Shown here piece after piece: positions 26,362 through 33,812 of a DNA stretch of 64,000 nt (position 1 is its first letter; the number at the start of each line of letters is the position of its first letter). The DNA lies in NCBI GenBank assembly GCA_937925855.1, contig CALAMO010000025.1, forward strand, positions 22,772 through 86,771, written 5' to 3'. The notes beneath the pieces were generated by a model, which was not told the origin of the DNA, made no database searches, and worked only from the letters and a program-made list of their open reading frames with translations. A program made the position numbers and the translations under genes. Origin of the DNA: an uncultured Thiotrichaceae bacterium. GTDB lineage: Bacteria; Pseudomonadota; Gammaproteobacteria; Thiotrichales; Thiotrichaceae.

Positions 26362-27653
26362 CAGAGGTTCCCCATATACCGGTCAAGTTCGACCTGAGTC
26401 ACCTGATTCGCCATAAATTCCAGTTCACGTTCCGCCTGTTGGGCGAGGATTTCAAAGCGGTGCTCACCAATAACGGTTTTCATGAAATCAGAACCCCGCG
26501 CCAGTGCCAGCGCAGTTGGCAGGTCAGCCGGAATCGCTTCGGCATCTTCCAGCTCATAGGCATTGCCCAGGCAGGGCTCACCGGCCTGCATATTCTGCTC
26601 AATCCCATCCAGTCCGGCAGCAATCTCAGTCGCCAGCAGGTAATAAGGATTACAGTCAGCGGAACCGTCGCGTTTCTCAATGCGCACCGCGTTGTCTTTG
26701 CCCTCAATCACACGCAGGCCAACGGTACGGTTATCGTAGCCCCAGGCGGTGTTAATCGGGCAAAAGGTGTAAGGTTGGCGACGACGGTAGGCGTTGGGCG
26801 TGGTTGAGTTCGCCAGTGCCATTTCGGCCATACGCTTTTGCAGGCCAGCGAGGAAGGCTTTACCAGTGTCATTGAGTTTGCCACCGTCAGCGAAAGCGTT
26901 TTTGCCGTCTTTCCATAAGGAATAATGGGTGTGGAAGCCGTTACCGGATTCTTCGATAAAGGGTTTGGCCATAAAGGTCGCCATATAACCCTGGGACTGG
27001 GCCAGTTCACGCACCAGATTTTTGAACATAATGACCCGATCGGCGGCCTGTAGCGCTTCGCCGTAGCGGATATTCACTTCGACCTGACCCGCTGCATATT
27101 CCGGGTTGGATTGTTCTATCGGGATGCCCATGTCGTTAATATCGCGCCGGATGGGGCCAAGTACGTGTTCCAGCTGGGCGGCACGGTCTAAGCCGTAGAC
27201 CCCAATGCCCCGATCACGCGGCTGTTTGGTTTCTGGGTCAAGCAGATAAAATTCCAGTTCAGTGCCGACATTGACTTCGTAGCCCATGGCTTGAGCGCGT
27301 TCGACCTGAATTTGTAGCGCCTGACGCGGATCAATTGGCACCGGCTTGTGATCTTTATCAACGCTGTACGCCATGCAGAAGGCAACTCCCGCTTCCCACG
27401 GCACAGCGACTGGCTGGGTCAGCGGCATGAAGTGAGCGTCGGGATAGCCATTGTCAAAGTTTACATAGGGGGTATCCCAAACATCACAAGTCATATCGAT
27501 GGCGAATAAGGCGCAGGACATGGCGATGCCATCTTCACAGACAGCAGGCCAGTGGCTGGCTGGAATACGTTTACCCCGCATAATGCCATTCATATCGCCG
27601 ATGCCCATGACGACGGTATGGGTACCCACAGGCAGAGAGAAATCAGTGCTCAT
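26361..27653 (-). CDS. Glutamine-synthetase-family ligase (PuuA/GMAS-like), first gene of the microcompartment operon
   Basis: A 430-residue glutamine-synthetase-fold enzyme. Supporting motifs are the metal-binding GTELEFYLLD, NPEYAAGQVEVNI, the ATP-binding segment KPFIEESGNGFHTHYSLW, and an arginine-rich region with AYRRRQPYTFCP. Length and motifs place it with the gamma-glutamyl-amide ligases (PuuA, methylamide or isopropylamide types) rather than GlnA, so it may glutamylate an amine using ATP. The start has GGAGGAGG six bases upstream. The only obvious operator lies 29-45 bases before the ATG. No N-terminal targeting extension is seen, so it may act in the cytosol. Confidence 0.88.
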   Translation of the reverse strand: MSTDFSLPVGTHTVVMGIGDMNGIMRGKRIPASHWPAVCEDGIAMSCALFAIDMTCDVWDTPYVNFDNGYPDAHFMPLTQPVAVPWEAGVAFCMAYSVDKDHKPVPIDPRQALQIQVERAQAMGYEVNVGTELEFYLLDPETKQPRDRGIGVYGLDRAAQLEHVLGPIRRDINDMGIPIEQSNPEYAAGQVEVNIRYGEALQAADRVIMFKNLVRELAQSQGYMATFMAKPFIEESGNGFHTHYSLWKDGKNAFADGGKLNDTGKAFLAGLQKRMAEMALANSTTPNAYRRRQPYTFCPINTAWGYDNRTVGLRVIEGKDNAVRIEKRDGSADCNPYYLLATEIAAGLDGIEQNMQAGEPCLGNAYELEDAEAIPADLPTALALARGSDFMKTVIGEHRFEILAQQAERELEFMANQVTQVELDRYMGNL

Positions 27654-27681
27654 TAATCCTCCTCCAAAAGAATGTGCTTTT

Positions 27682-27698
27682 CTGTATACAGTATACAG
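27682..27698. promoter_or_regulatory. Palindromic operator before the microcompartment operon
   Basis: A perfect 17-bp palindrome, CTGTATAC-A-GTATACAG, sits 28 bp upstream of the first operon gene, overlapping where its promoter should be. The central 15 bp are identical to a site before the flavoenzyme gene at 32641. The TGTATAC half-sites are the size and type bound by GntR-family regulators. No regulator gene of that kind is in the window. Confidence 0.72.
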
Positions 27699-27901
27699 TA
27701 TCAGCTAAATTTCAAGTATGGGTTTAAAAAAATCTGACCGGGGTGCGGTATGGCGGCTGGAATGCTTTGGGTGCAGCGTTAGTTTTTGGATAAGGGCGCA
27801 TGTTAGAATGCTGCGCAGCACGTTATGCCGACCTTGTGGTATATCGTATCGATCATCGCATTTTATGCCATCCAATGTTGCACCAAATTCTGGGAGTTGC
27901 T

Positions 27902-28564
27902 ATGCCGTTACTACCTGCTGTTGAAATCGAACCGCCCGTGCCCGCTACCGCCAGTGTGATCTGGCTGCATGGTCTGGGGGCAGATGGCCATGATTTTGAG
28001 CCGGTGGTGCCCCATCTTGGCCTGCCACAAGACGCGGGGGTGCGTTTTATTTTTCCGCATGCGCCGAAGATCCCAGTAACGATTAATAACGGCTTTGTTA
28101 TGCCCGCTTGGTATGACATCTTAGAAATGAACCTAGACCGGAAGGTTGATGTGCCGCAGTTAGAGGCCTCGGCGGCGGCGGTGCATGCGTTTATCGAGCG
28201 CGAGATTGCGCGAGGTATCCCCGGTGAGCGGATTATTATTGCTGGATTCTCTCAGGGTGGCGCGGTGGCCTATCAGGCGGCATTGACTTATGACAAACCG
28301 CTGGGCGGATTGCTGGCGCTGTCTACCTACTTTGCGACAGCGGAGTCGATTGAGGTGCATGCTGCGAATAAGGCGCTGGCGATTCGGATTATGCATGGCA
28401 CAGCGGATGGCGTGGTGCCGGAGAGTCTGGGACGGACGGCGCAGGCTTTGCTGACGGAGATGGGTTATGCCCCTGAGTATGTGACCTACGCGCTGGAACA
28501 CAGTGTCAGCATGGAGGAGCTACAGGATATTGGAGGCTATTTACGGGCGTGGTTGGTGGATTGA
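27902..28564 (+). CDS. Phospholipase/carboxylesterase-family hydrolase
   Basis: A 220-residue cytosolic alpha/beta hydrolase of the carboxylesterase (EstB/acyl-protein thioesterase) family. Landmarks are VIWLHGLGADGHDFEPVVPHL, AWYDILEMN, the nucleophile GFSQGGAVAYQ (about residue 114), an aspartate in MHGTADGVVP and the histidine in ALEHSVSMEEL. The start at 27902 has GGGAG five bases upstream; longer frames from 27800 cover a region without coding character. It is divergent from the microcompartment operon and shares its 248-bp upstream region, but no functional link is evident. Confidence 0.88.
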   Translation: MPLLPAVEIEPPVPATASVIWLHGLGADGHDFEPVVPHLGLPQDAGVRFIFPHAPKIPVTINNGFVMPAWYDILEMNLDRKVDVPQLEASAAAVHAFIEREIARGIPGERIIIAGFSQGGAVAYQAALTYDKPLGGLLALSTYFATAESIEVHAANKALAIRIMHGTADGVVPESLGRTAQALLTEMGYAPEYVTYALEHSVSMEELQDIGGYLRAWLVD

Positions 28565-28650
28565 TAAACGAAGCATGATGTCTATCAAAAACACCTGTGA
28601 GCCGTGTTGAGGAATAGGCGCTATGTGATCAAGCTTAAACAGAGCTCAAA

Positions 28651-29328
28651 TTAGTTACTCATTATTTCATCTTCTGGTGCGTACATTTCCAGGCGTGCAT
28701 TTTCGATTTGATAGCCCGCTTGCGCTAGGTCTGTGGTTACCGGCTCAACTTTGATTTCGCCAATCACCCATACCGGCTGGTAAATATCCGACATTGGGAT
28801 GCTTTTACCTTCCTGCGGTTTAACTAAGACGGTTTGATTAATCGGTGGCGGCGGTGAATGAATGCAACTGCCGAAATAGGGCACTAGCAGAAACTCGCCG
28901 ACGACGCCGTTGTTCTCATCCAGGGGGGACACAAAGCCGGGGATTTTAACCGTTTTACCCGCCAGGGTTGCATCGGTAGGCGCGCGGTTAAACTCGTTTT
29001 TGATTTTAGTGAAGAGTTCGATTTCCTCTGGCGAACCTTCTTCGATGGCATCAATTTGGCTGCGGTATTTGGCGATTATGGCGTCTGGGCGGAAACCCTC
29101 GGGCACCAAATCTTCCCACATAATGTTATTAATTTCCGTAGTCGCCTCCGTTGAGGCTGTTTCAGCGGCGGGAGCAGGCTGGATGACATCTTTAATGTCA
29201 GTCCCTATTGCGGGCGCGTTCTCCGGCAGGCTGTTAGTGGCGGAGACGGTTTGGATAGACGTATAGCCATAGGCACCTAGCAAGAGGGTGGCCGCTAGGC
29301 CAGCAACGAGGAACAATTTTATGCGCAT
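28651..29328 (-). CDS. DUF3299 protein, last gene of the zinc operon
   Basis: A 225-residue protein with an N-terminal membrane anchor or signal (LFLVAGLAATLLLGAYGY) and a C-terminal DUF3299 domain: KIPGFVSPLDE, FLLVPYFGSCIHSPPPP and YQPVWVIGEI. Proteins of this family accompany ABC transporters in zinc- and Zur-regulated loci such as the Vibrio zrg cluster. The conserved cysteine and histidine in FGSCIHSPP may bind metal. It follows the permease gene by 5 bp. The periplasmic location is inferred. Confidence 0.82.
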   Translation of the reverse strand: MRIKLFLVAGLAATLLLGAYGYTSIQTVSATNSLPENAPAIGTDIKDVIQPAPAAETASTEATTEINNIMWEDLVPEGFRPDAIIAKYRSQIDAIEEGSPEEIELFTKIKNEFNRAPTDATLAGKTVKIPGFVSPLDENNGVVGEFLLVPYFGSCIHSPPPPINQTVLVKPQEGKSIPMSDIYQPVWVIGEIKVEPVTTDLAQAGYQIENARLEMYAPEDEIMSN

Positions 29329-29333
29329 TTTTT

Positions 29334-30593
29334 TTAAACCTTGACGGTTAATCCGTCCTGTAGAGAGCGTTTATAAGCGATCCAACCCGGAATGATGCTG
29401 AACAACATCGCTAATAAAATGACTAGTGCGAGCAGCAGCCAGTCAGCGCTTTGCGGCAGCCAATAATTTAAGTATAAGCCATACGCATCAGCAATCCAGG
29501 GTTGAGCGAAGCCTACTACAAACCCGGTGATCAGCATGCCGCCTAGCCCGCCTAGCACGGCGATAATGCACGCTTCCAAGATGAACAGCAAAAAGACCTG
29601 GCCGGGATAAGCACCGACGGCGCGCAGTATCGCCATTTCGCGCCGTCGCTCATTCAATGTCGATAATAGCGTAGTCAGCATACCCAATAGCCCGGCAATG
29701 AGGACAAAAACCGTGATAATCCTGAGCACAATTTCAAACTGCCCCAGCGCATTCCACAGCTCGGCCAGTGCGACCCCTGGAAGGGTGGCAAGCAGGGCTT
29801 CGCGCCGGTAATCATTAATTTCACGTTGCAGCCGAAAAGCCGCACTGCGAGTTTTCAAGCCGGTCAGAAAAGCGGTAATCACTTTGGGTTGCAAGTCCAT
29901 TTTAGCCACGCTGGCCGCTGGTAAATCCAATTCAGGCGCGATTGCACCATCTTCCCAGCCAACGTGAATCGCCTCAATGCCTTGCAGCGAGACGTGCACA
30001 GTACGATCGACGGGTGTGCCGGTGGGCTTCAAAATACCGGTGATGGTAAACGGCTTATTCTCATGTTTGGTAAAGCTGGTGGGGCCAGCCCCATGGGCTA
30101 ATATAATCGTGTCACCGACTTTATAATCCAGCTGGGTCGCGACCTCAGCGCCAACGACGGTGTCAAAAACGCTTTGAAAGGGTGCGCCGGACTGAAAGGT
30201 GAGATTTTGCTTATTGGCGTAGCGGTAGTACTTAAAGTAATCGGTGTTGGTGCCCAGAACGCGGTAACCCCGGTGCGAATCGCCCAGCGACAGCGGCACC
30301 GTCCACTTGACCCATTTATGCTGCGCAAAGTGCTGGTAGCTGTCCCAGCTAATATTATTGGTAGCATTGCCAATGCGGAACACGCTATAGAGCAATAGCT
30401 GTACTGGCCCACTGCGGGCACCGACCACCAGATCCGTACCGCTGATGGTGCTCATAAAGCTGTTGCGCGCTTCTTTCCGAATGTATTCGACGCCTAATAA
30501 TAGCGCGATACTAATCGCGACTGAGAGCAGCGTCAGCAGCAGACTGACGCGCCGATTCCATAAACTTCGCCAGGTGAGCTTGAGTAATATCAT
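29334..30593 (-). CDS. FtsX/MacB-like ABC transporter permease
   Basis: A 419-residue permease. One N-terminal helix (about residues 15-37) precedes a large periplasmic domain (40-270), then three C-terminal helices, the last two holding ILRAVGAYPGQVFLLFILEA and LLLALVILLAMLFSIIPG. This is the MacB/LolC/FtsX four-helix design, which usually works in mechanotransmission or extrusion rather than classical uptake. It overlaps the ATPase gene by four bases (ATGA). Its place in a Zur operon suggests a zinc-related role. Confidence 0.85.
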   Translation of the reverse strand: MILLKLTWRSLWNRRVSLLLTLLSVAISIALLLGVEYIRKEARNSFMSTISGTDLVVGARSGPVQLLLYSVFRIGNATNNISWDSYQHFAQHKWVKWTVPLSLGDSHRGYRVLGTNTDYFKYYRYANKQNLTFQSGAPFQSVFDTVVGAEVATQLDYKVGDTIILAHGAGPTSFTKHENKPFTITGILKPTGTPVDRTVHVSLQGIEAIHVGWEDGAIAPELDLPAASVAKMDLQPKVITAFLTGLKTRSAAFRLQREINDYRREALLATLPGVALAELWNALGQFEIVLRIITVFVLIAGLLGMLTTLLSTLNERRREMAILRAVGAYPGQVFLLFILEACIIAVLGGLGGMLITGFVVGFAQPWIADAYGLYLNYWLPQSADWLLLALVILLAMLFSIIPGWIAYKRSLQDGLTVKV

Positions 30594-31264
30594 GCCTGAT
30601 TGACCTCGGCCAGTTCGATCACACGTGGGAAATGGGTGGCGATATGCGGATCATGACTGACAAAAACTACCGTGCTGTTTTGCGCATCGGCCTGATCAAA
30701 CAGCAATTTGAGGAAGGTATCACGGGTATCACTGTCCAAGGCGGAAGTCGGTTCATCCGCCAGGATAATCTCCGGTTGGCCGATGAGCGCCCGCGCCACG
30801 GCAACGCGCTGCTGCTGGCCGACGCTCAGCTCAGTGACCGGTTTTTGCTGTAGCGCTGCATCCAGCTTCAGGTGGGCTAACAGTTCGGTGGCGGTGGTTT
30901 GCACATTAGCGGCGCGTTCCCTACGACGCGCAGAGAACTGACAGGGTAGAACGACATTTTCCAGCGTCGATAAATACGGCAGCAGGTTAAACTGCTGGAA
31001 AATCACTCCCATATGTTGGGCGCGGAAACGATCTCGTGCCGTGGCGCGCATCGCATGTAAGGGCTGTTCCAGCAGGCGCAGTTCACCGCGGGTGGGCGAT
31101 AAAATGCCCGCCAGCAAATTTAACAGCGTGGTCTTGCCGCTGCCGCTAGCACCGCGCAGAAAAGCATGTTCTCCGCGCTGAATGGCTAGCTCAGGAATAT
31201 GCAGCGTGTCCTGTGTTTGTTTAGGCCAGCGGTAAGTCAGCTGGCGCAGTTCAATGACGTTCAT
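30590..31264 (-). CDS. ABC transporter ATP-binding protein (LolD/MacB type)
   Basis: A 224-residue ATPase with all nucleotide-binding motifs: Walker A GASGSGKTTLL (about 38-48), the signature ELSVGQQQRVAVARAL (about 143-158), Walker B ILADEPTSALD, and the switch histidine in VVFVSHDPH. The signature reads LSVGQ rather than LSGGQ, common in this subgroup. It pairs with the FtsX-like permease downstream (ATGA overlap) and follows the histidine-rich protein gene by 24 bp. Confidence 0.93.
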   Translation of the reverse strand: MNVIELRQLTYRWPKQTQDTLHIPELAIQRGEHAFLRGASGSGKTTLLNLLAGILSPTRGELRLLEQPLHAMRATARDRFRAQHMGVIFQQFNLLPYLSTLENVVLPCQFSARRRERAANVQTTATELLAHLKLDAALQQKPVTELSVGQQQRVAVARALIGQPEIILADEPTSALDSDTRDTFLKLLFDQADAQNSTVVFVSHDPHIATHFPRVIELAEVNQA

Positions 31265-31288
31265 GGCTGAGGTTTTATCGGCTGATGG

Positions 31289-31933
31289 CTAGGGCTTTAG
31301 GCTAACGGTGCCGTCTTGTTCCAGCTCAGCCTTACCCGCATTGGAAGCGGTCACCCATTCAACGTCAATCTCCTCAAAACCCTGTGGAAACGCACTGAAT
31401 AGTTTAACGTTGACGCTGTCAATGGCCGCTGGTTGAGCGCAGTGATAGGCCCAGGTCGCGTCGACGTCGCTGTGCGTGCTCTTGTCAGCGGCATGCTTAT
31501 CATGGTCGTGCTCGTCGTGCTTCTCAGCCTTGTCATGGTCGTGCTCGTCATGCTTCTCGGCATCATGGCGGGTGGCTATAGCAGACTCGACGTTGGCACT
31601 TTCTAGTTTACAGGCCGCCGCGTCGTTGATAGCGAAGAGCGCTGCGCCGTCTTGCAGGGTTTCTAGCGCGGCATGCACGACCTCATGCTCGGCTTCGCTC
31701 TTGGCGTTATGCTCAAAGCCAAAGACGTTAGCGGCCGGGGATTCCAGCATAATCTCTAGGCCATCTTCGGTGGCGGCGATTGTCAGGCGGGCAACACCGT
31801 GTTCATGGCTGCCGTGTTGTTCCATGTCATGCCCATGTTTTTCTGCCAGCGCAGTCTGAGAAGCAAGGGCGATTAGTAGTGCAGCGGCAAGCGGTACAAG
31901 CTTCCGCCCGTTGTGATGGGCTTGGGTTGGCAT
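31289..31933 (-). CDS. zrgA: Histidine-rich periplasmic zinc-binding protein (ZrgA/DUF2796 family)
   Basis: A 214-residue exported protein. The signal peptide ends near TALAEKHGH. The mature part has a DUF2796 domain (EHGVARLTIAATEDGLEIML, PAANVFGFEHNA) interrupted by a His/Asp/Lys/Glu-rich loop (about residues 120-150) that contains two copies of an 11-residue unit like EKHDEHDHDKA. The Vibrio ZrgA is a zinc-binding component of a Zur-regulated ABC system. The start at 31933 was chosen because the signal peptide begins there; an upstream in-frame ATG at 31978 lies inside zur. It follows zur by 23 bp. Confidence 0.87.
   Translation of the reverse strand: MPTQAHHNGRKLVPLAAALLIALASQTALAEKHGHDMEQHGSHEHGVARLTIAATEDGLEIMLESPAANVFGFEHNAKSEAEHEVVHAALETLQDGAALFAINDAAACKLESANVESAIATRHDAEKHDEHDHDKAEKHDEHDHDKHAADKSTHSDVDATWAYHCAQPAAIDSVNVKLFSAFPQGFEEIDVEWVTASNAGKAELEQDGTVSLKP
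31500..31565 (-). repeat. Two 33-bp tandem repeats in the histidine-rich loop of zrgA
   Basis: The plus-strand unit beginning TCATGGTCGTGCTCGTC occurs at 31500 and again at 31533, near-identical. It encodes the duplicated Glu-Lys-His-Asp-rich segment. Copy number may vary between strains and so tune metal capacity. Confidence 0.75.
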
Positions 31934-31956
31934 GGTGGTTTTAAATCCTATGGCAA

Positions 31957-32406
31957 TTATGGGGAGGTTGCGAAGCACTGTTCACACAGGCATTTCATCT
32001 CAAGCTGCGAGCTGGTTAAGTGAAAGCCTGCCTCGCTTATATTTTTGTGCAGGTCGCTGATGGTCGATGGATTGATATTGATTTCCTTAACGCGCTGACA
32101 CTGGCTGCAAATCAGAAACTGAGTGACATCATGACCGTGGTTACAGGTAATGTGGGAGCAGGCGACATATTTATTATTCGAGCTTAATTTATGGACGAGA
32201 TGCTCCTCATCGAGGAAGTCCAAAATCCTGTACACCGACATGGCGGGCATGGTATTTCCAAATTCACCTTTACAGTAATCTGCAATTTCGTAGGCGGACA
32301 TGGCTCGTGCGGACTGGAGTAGGCCAGAGAGCACCTGTTTCCGCTTACGGGTGAGATTCAGTCCCTGCTGTTCGACGTGTTGCAGGGTTGCTTGTACGTT
32401 GCTCAT
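31957..32406 (-). CDS. zur: Fur-family zinc uptake regulator Zur
   Basis: A 149-residue metalloregulator of the Fur family. The winged-helix domain (about 1-80) contains NLTRKRKQVLSGLLQSARAM and MSVYRILDFLDEEHLV. The metal and dimer part has HITCNHGHDVTQFLICSQCQ, giving a CxxC, and a terminal CLCEQC. The histidine and cysteine pattern and the zinc-type operon favour Zur over Fur. It is the first gene of the zur-zrgA-ABC-DUF3299 run. A Zur-box-like site lies 37 bp upstream, so autoregulation is likely. Confidence 0.9.
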   Translation of the reverse strand: MSNVQATLQHVEQQGLNLTRKRKQVLSGLLQSARAMSAYEIADYCKGEFGNTMPAMSVYRILDFLDEEHLVHKLSSNNKYVACSHITCNHGHDVTQFLICSQCQRVKEININPSTISDLHKNISEAGFHLTSSQLEMKCLCEQCFATSP

Positions 32407-32442
32407 AGACGTTTACAGTGTCAGTTGTTTTAAGAATACAGG

Positions 32443-32465
32443 GAAATGATACATCATATCTTTTC
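32443..32465. promoter_or_regulatory. Zur-box-like operator
   Basis: A 23-bp inverted repeat with arms GAAATGATA and TATCTTTTC separated by five bases; eight of nine arm positions pair. Length and arm sequence resemble the gammaproteobacterial Zur box (GAAATGTTATA type). It lies 37 bp before the zur start. Confidence 0.75.
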
Positions 32466-32593
32466 TGGCGTCAGCATGTCATTCGGCCAAATCTTCGCCG
32501 CAGCCAGAGGATTGCAGCGGTGATAAGCCGCCATGGCCGCACAGTGTCTGCGCGTTTGTTCGGCCCCACCTTTTATTGCACTCCCGTCAAATT

Positions 32594-32608
32594 TGTATAC
32601 AGTATACA
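32594..32608. promoter_or_regulatory. Palindromic operator before the flavoenzyme gene, matching the microcompartment operator
   Basis: The 15-bp palindrome TGTATAC-A-GTATACA lies 32 bp before the ATG of the flavoenzyme. It is identical to the core of the site at 27682-27698, and a TCAGCTA sequence follows shortly after both copies. Distance to the start codon is also similar (32 and 28 bp). Confidence 0.72.
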
Positions 32609-32640
32609 GAAGTCAGCTATCACAACTGTAGGCTAAGCCC

Positions 32641-33780
32641 ATGCGTAAAACCGAAGTCATTGTTGTCGGAGCCGGTATCGCCGGTAGCATGTCTGCACTC
32701 GCGCTGGTGCGACAGGGCCACCGCGTCACCCTGATTGATCGCTGGGAACCCGGCCATGCTCGCGCCTCTTCTACCGACTATAACCGTATTATTCGTTCGA
32801 TCCACGGGCGCGATGAGTTCTACACCCAATGGGCGCGGGATTCGCGTCTGCGCTGGTTGGAGCTACAGGAGGAGACGCGCCAGAAGCTGTATTACGAATG
32901 CGGTTCGATTATTCTGGCGACTGTGGGGCATTGTGACTGGGAGGATGCGACGGCGGAAACCTTCACCAAAATGGGGGTGCCGTTTAATCGCTTCGCACCG
33001 CACGAGCTACCAGCGCGCTTTCCGCAGTTTGAGGCTACGAATATTGCCTATGGCCTGTACGAACCCGAATCTGGGATGATTATGGCGCACCGGGCGGTGA
33101 TTACCACGGTGCAGCTGTTCCAAAGTCTTGGTGGTCGCGTCGAGCGCGGCAGTGTGACCACTGATGCGGATGAGCGGCTGCTGCTGGCCGGTAAACCGCT
33201 GGAGGCGGATCTGATCGTGGTCGCCACCGGGCCGTGGATGGGGGAGATGTACCCGCGCACGGTGAAGCCGATTAGCACGGTGATTGGGGTGAATGTGCTG
33301 TATACCTCGACCCCAGAGGGCAGCGACCAATTCGACCAGAGCCGCATGCCCTGCTGGATTGACCATGGCGAGGGCTCGTTTGGGTTGCCGTCGGTGGAAG
33401 GCAGCGGCGTGAAAGCGGCGGTGGTGATCCCGGATAAGATTGATTTGGATAATGACGAGCGCCTGATTAAAAAGGCGATGTTGGGGCGCACGCGGCAGTA
33501 TATTAAGAAGCGGCTGCCGGGCCTTGTGGGTGAGAAGGTGGTGGATTCCAAGTTTAATCAGATCATTATCACCCCGGATACGCATTTTATTCTGGACTGG
33601 CATCCTGCCTATGACAACGTGCTGCTCGCGGGCGGATGTTCGGGCCATTTATTTAAGCATGGGCCGGTCTTTGGCGAGTTTGCCGCCGGGGTCGGCACGC
33701 AGCAGTTCGGCACGCCGGATCGGTTTAAATTAGGGCCACGCCGGAAATTATCACCGAAAGAAAGTCCATCGGGGCGTTAA
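32641..33780 (+). CDS. Sarcosine-oxidase-like FAD-dependent amine oxidoreductase
   Basis: A 379-residue DAO-family flavoenzyme. The FAD-binding motif VVGAGIAGSMSALAL is at residues 8-22, followed by the acidic strand end LIDRWEPGHARASS. The C-terminus has TPDTHFILDWHP and GGCSGHLFKHGPVFGE, as in monomeric sarcosine oxidase and N-methyltryptophan oxidase (SolA). The position of the FAD-linking cysteine of those enzymes reads Asn, so flavin is probably non-covalent. It likely oxidises a secondary amine or amino acid. The shared operator suggests it feeds the microcompartment pathway. Confidence 0.85.
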   Translation: MRKTEVIVVGAGIAGSMSALALVRQGHRVTLIDRWEPGHARASSTDYNRIIRSIHGRDEFYTQWARDSRLRWLELQEETRQKLYYECGSIILATVGHCDWEDATAETFTKMGVPFNRFAPHELPARFPQFEATNIAYGLYEPESGMIMAHRAVITTVQLFQSLGGRVERGSVTTDADERLLLAGKPLEADLIVVATGPWMGEMYPRTVKPISTVIGVNVLYTSTPEGSDQFDQSRMPCWIDHGEGSFGLPSVEGSGVKAAVVIPDKIDLDNDERLIKKAMLGRTRQYIKKRLPGLVGEKVVDSKFNQIIITPDTHFILDWHPAYDNVLLAGGCSGHLFKHGPVFGEFAAGVGTQQFGTPDRFKLGPRRKLSPKESPSGR

Positions 33781-33812
33781 TGGTTTGCGCCGCATACTTA
33801 AAGCGTGCTTGA

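Noticed and set aside
26361..27653. Central glutamine synthetase GlnA
   Set aside because: It is shorter than GlnA (430 residues against about 470), motifs fit the PuuA/GMAS group, and it leads the shell operon rather than an ntrBC locus.
33007..33648. 213-codon minus-strand frame inside the flavoenzyme gene
   Set aside because: His/Arg/Pro-rich shadow of a well-supported flavoenzyme on the plus strand.
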